This document shows, one piece after another, positions 24,117-24,543 of a stretch of 24,543 nt of DNA (within the stretch, counting starts at the first letter, position 1; the number at the start of each line of letters is the position of its first letter). The translations under genes and the position numbers were made by a program. The DNA comes from Asparagopsis taxiformis. Taxonomy: Eukaryota > Rhodophyta > Florideophyceae > Bonnemaisoniales > Bonnemaisoniaceae. The notes below the pieces were generated by a model. The model saw only the letters and a program-made list of their open reading frames with translations. It was not told the origin of the DNA and did not search any database. The DNA lies in contig JALQPE010000166.1 of assembly GCA_030407315.1 (NCBI GenBank), positions 1-24,543 on the forward strand, read 5' to 3'.

Positions 24117-24543
24117 TTACAGTGCTCCCCGTCCGAATAGAACACGAAGGAGAAACCGTTTAGAACGTTGTCTCTCAACAGATGCTGGAGTAGAATTGGA
24201 GAAACTTTTCAAAGCAAGATGGAGGCTTCCTTTCCCATAGTTTCCGAGTGCCGCTAACATAGCATCCAACTGTCTGTCAGCACTCCGGAAGAATGCTCTA
24301 GACCTCGTTTCATTGTTGATGTGTTGCTGCGAATGATAGCTCAGCTACTGGCGAGCGTGTCCGAGCAGAGGAACAGTGTGTTCAAATGCCTCAATGTAAG
24401 GTGCAAGTTTGGCTTATTGTCAAGAATCTTCCTTGCCCGGAATCCAGCAGTCTTGTTTTCCATCTCAATGTGGTCATTATCATTCGTTACTATACCTTCT
24501 GTCTGCATCTTCCGTTTCTGCGAGACCGCTGTGCTCCGCTGTC
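24117..24543 (-). pseudogene. C-terminal part of a frame-broken gene entering from the right edge
   Basis: Reading in from the right edge, a minus frame is open from 24543 to a TGA at 24341-24343 and contains ENKTAGFRARKILDNKPN and LHLTLRHLNTLFLCSD. The frame shifted by one missing base is then open from about 24339 to a TAA at 24117-24119, with NNETRSRAFFRSADRQLDAM and ALGNYGKGSLHLALKSF. Both pieces have balanced, helical protein-like composition, unlike the surrounding ORFs. I do not recognise the family. It may be a decayed gene, an exon pair with a short intron, or a transposon remnant. Confidence 0.4.

Noticed and set aside
1..24543. CRISPR array
   Set aside because: Repeats present are either long tandem units or palindromes without regular unique spacers, and the window is eukaryotic.

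Overview
The window is nuclear DNA from a eukaryote with compact, nearly intron-free genes. The retroelement style, the roughly balanced base composition and the look of the single-copy genes suggest a multicellular red alga, perhaps Chondrus-like. This is recognition by eye, not a search result, and my confidence in it is moderate to low.

Region 1 (about 1-11567) is one large Ty3/gypsy element of the chromovirus type, with its coding strand on minus. From right to left it shows a probable LTR and leader (10806-11567), gag (8694-10805), a gag-protease linker, protease, reverse transcriptase/RNase H/integrase, the integrase C-terminal part and a chromodomain tail ending at 3878. The reading frame is broken five times, every time by the equivalent of one missing base, with almost no other damage. 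To the left lies an unusually long non-gag-pol stretch with a 348-bp tandem repeat and a damaged coding-like region on the opposite strand (1-1378). All of 1-11560 is tiled with tiny perfect hairpins whose loops carry CGT on the plus strand. The hairpins persist inside the reverse transcriptase catalytic codons, and by eye they stop at the probable LTR edge.

Region 2 (11568-14460) is repeats and pyrimidine-rich DNA: an 83-bp tandem repeat, a CT-rich kilobase, then a roughly 500-bp tandem repeat with a perfect 13-bp stem, a perfect 14-nt palindrome and a tRNA-like segment.

Region 3 (14475-20905) is a small gene cluster. On minus are a ParB-like nuclear protein (15954-18473) and, just downstream, a 2-oxoglutarate/Fe(II) dioxygenase (14475-15632 or longer). 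Diverging on plus are a 407-residue protein of unknown function (19347-20570) and the start of an amino-methyltransferase-like protein cut off just after its DPPY-type motif (20762-20905). Direct copies of the palindromic repeat lie left of the two minus genes and in the divergent spacer. A ParB fold, a 2OG oxygenase and an N4/N6 methyltransferase remnant together suggest a DNA-modification or mobile gene set, which I regard as the best candidate for a new system.

Region 4 (20906-24543) is AT-richer and mostly non-coding, with several tandem repeats and strong hairpins at 22529-23100. At the right edge is a frame-broken coding-like stretch on minus (24117-24543).
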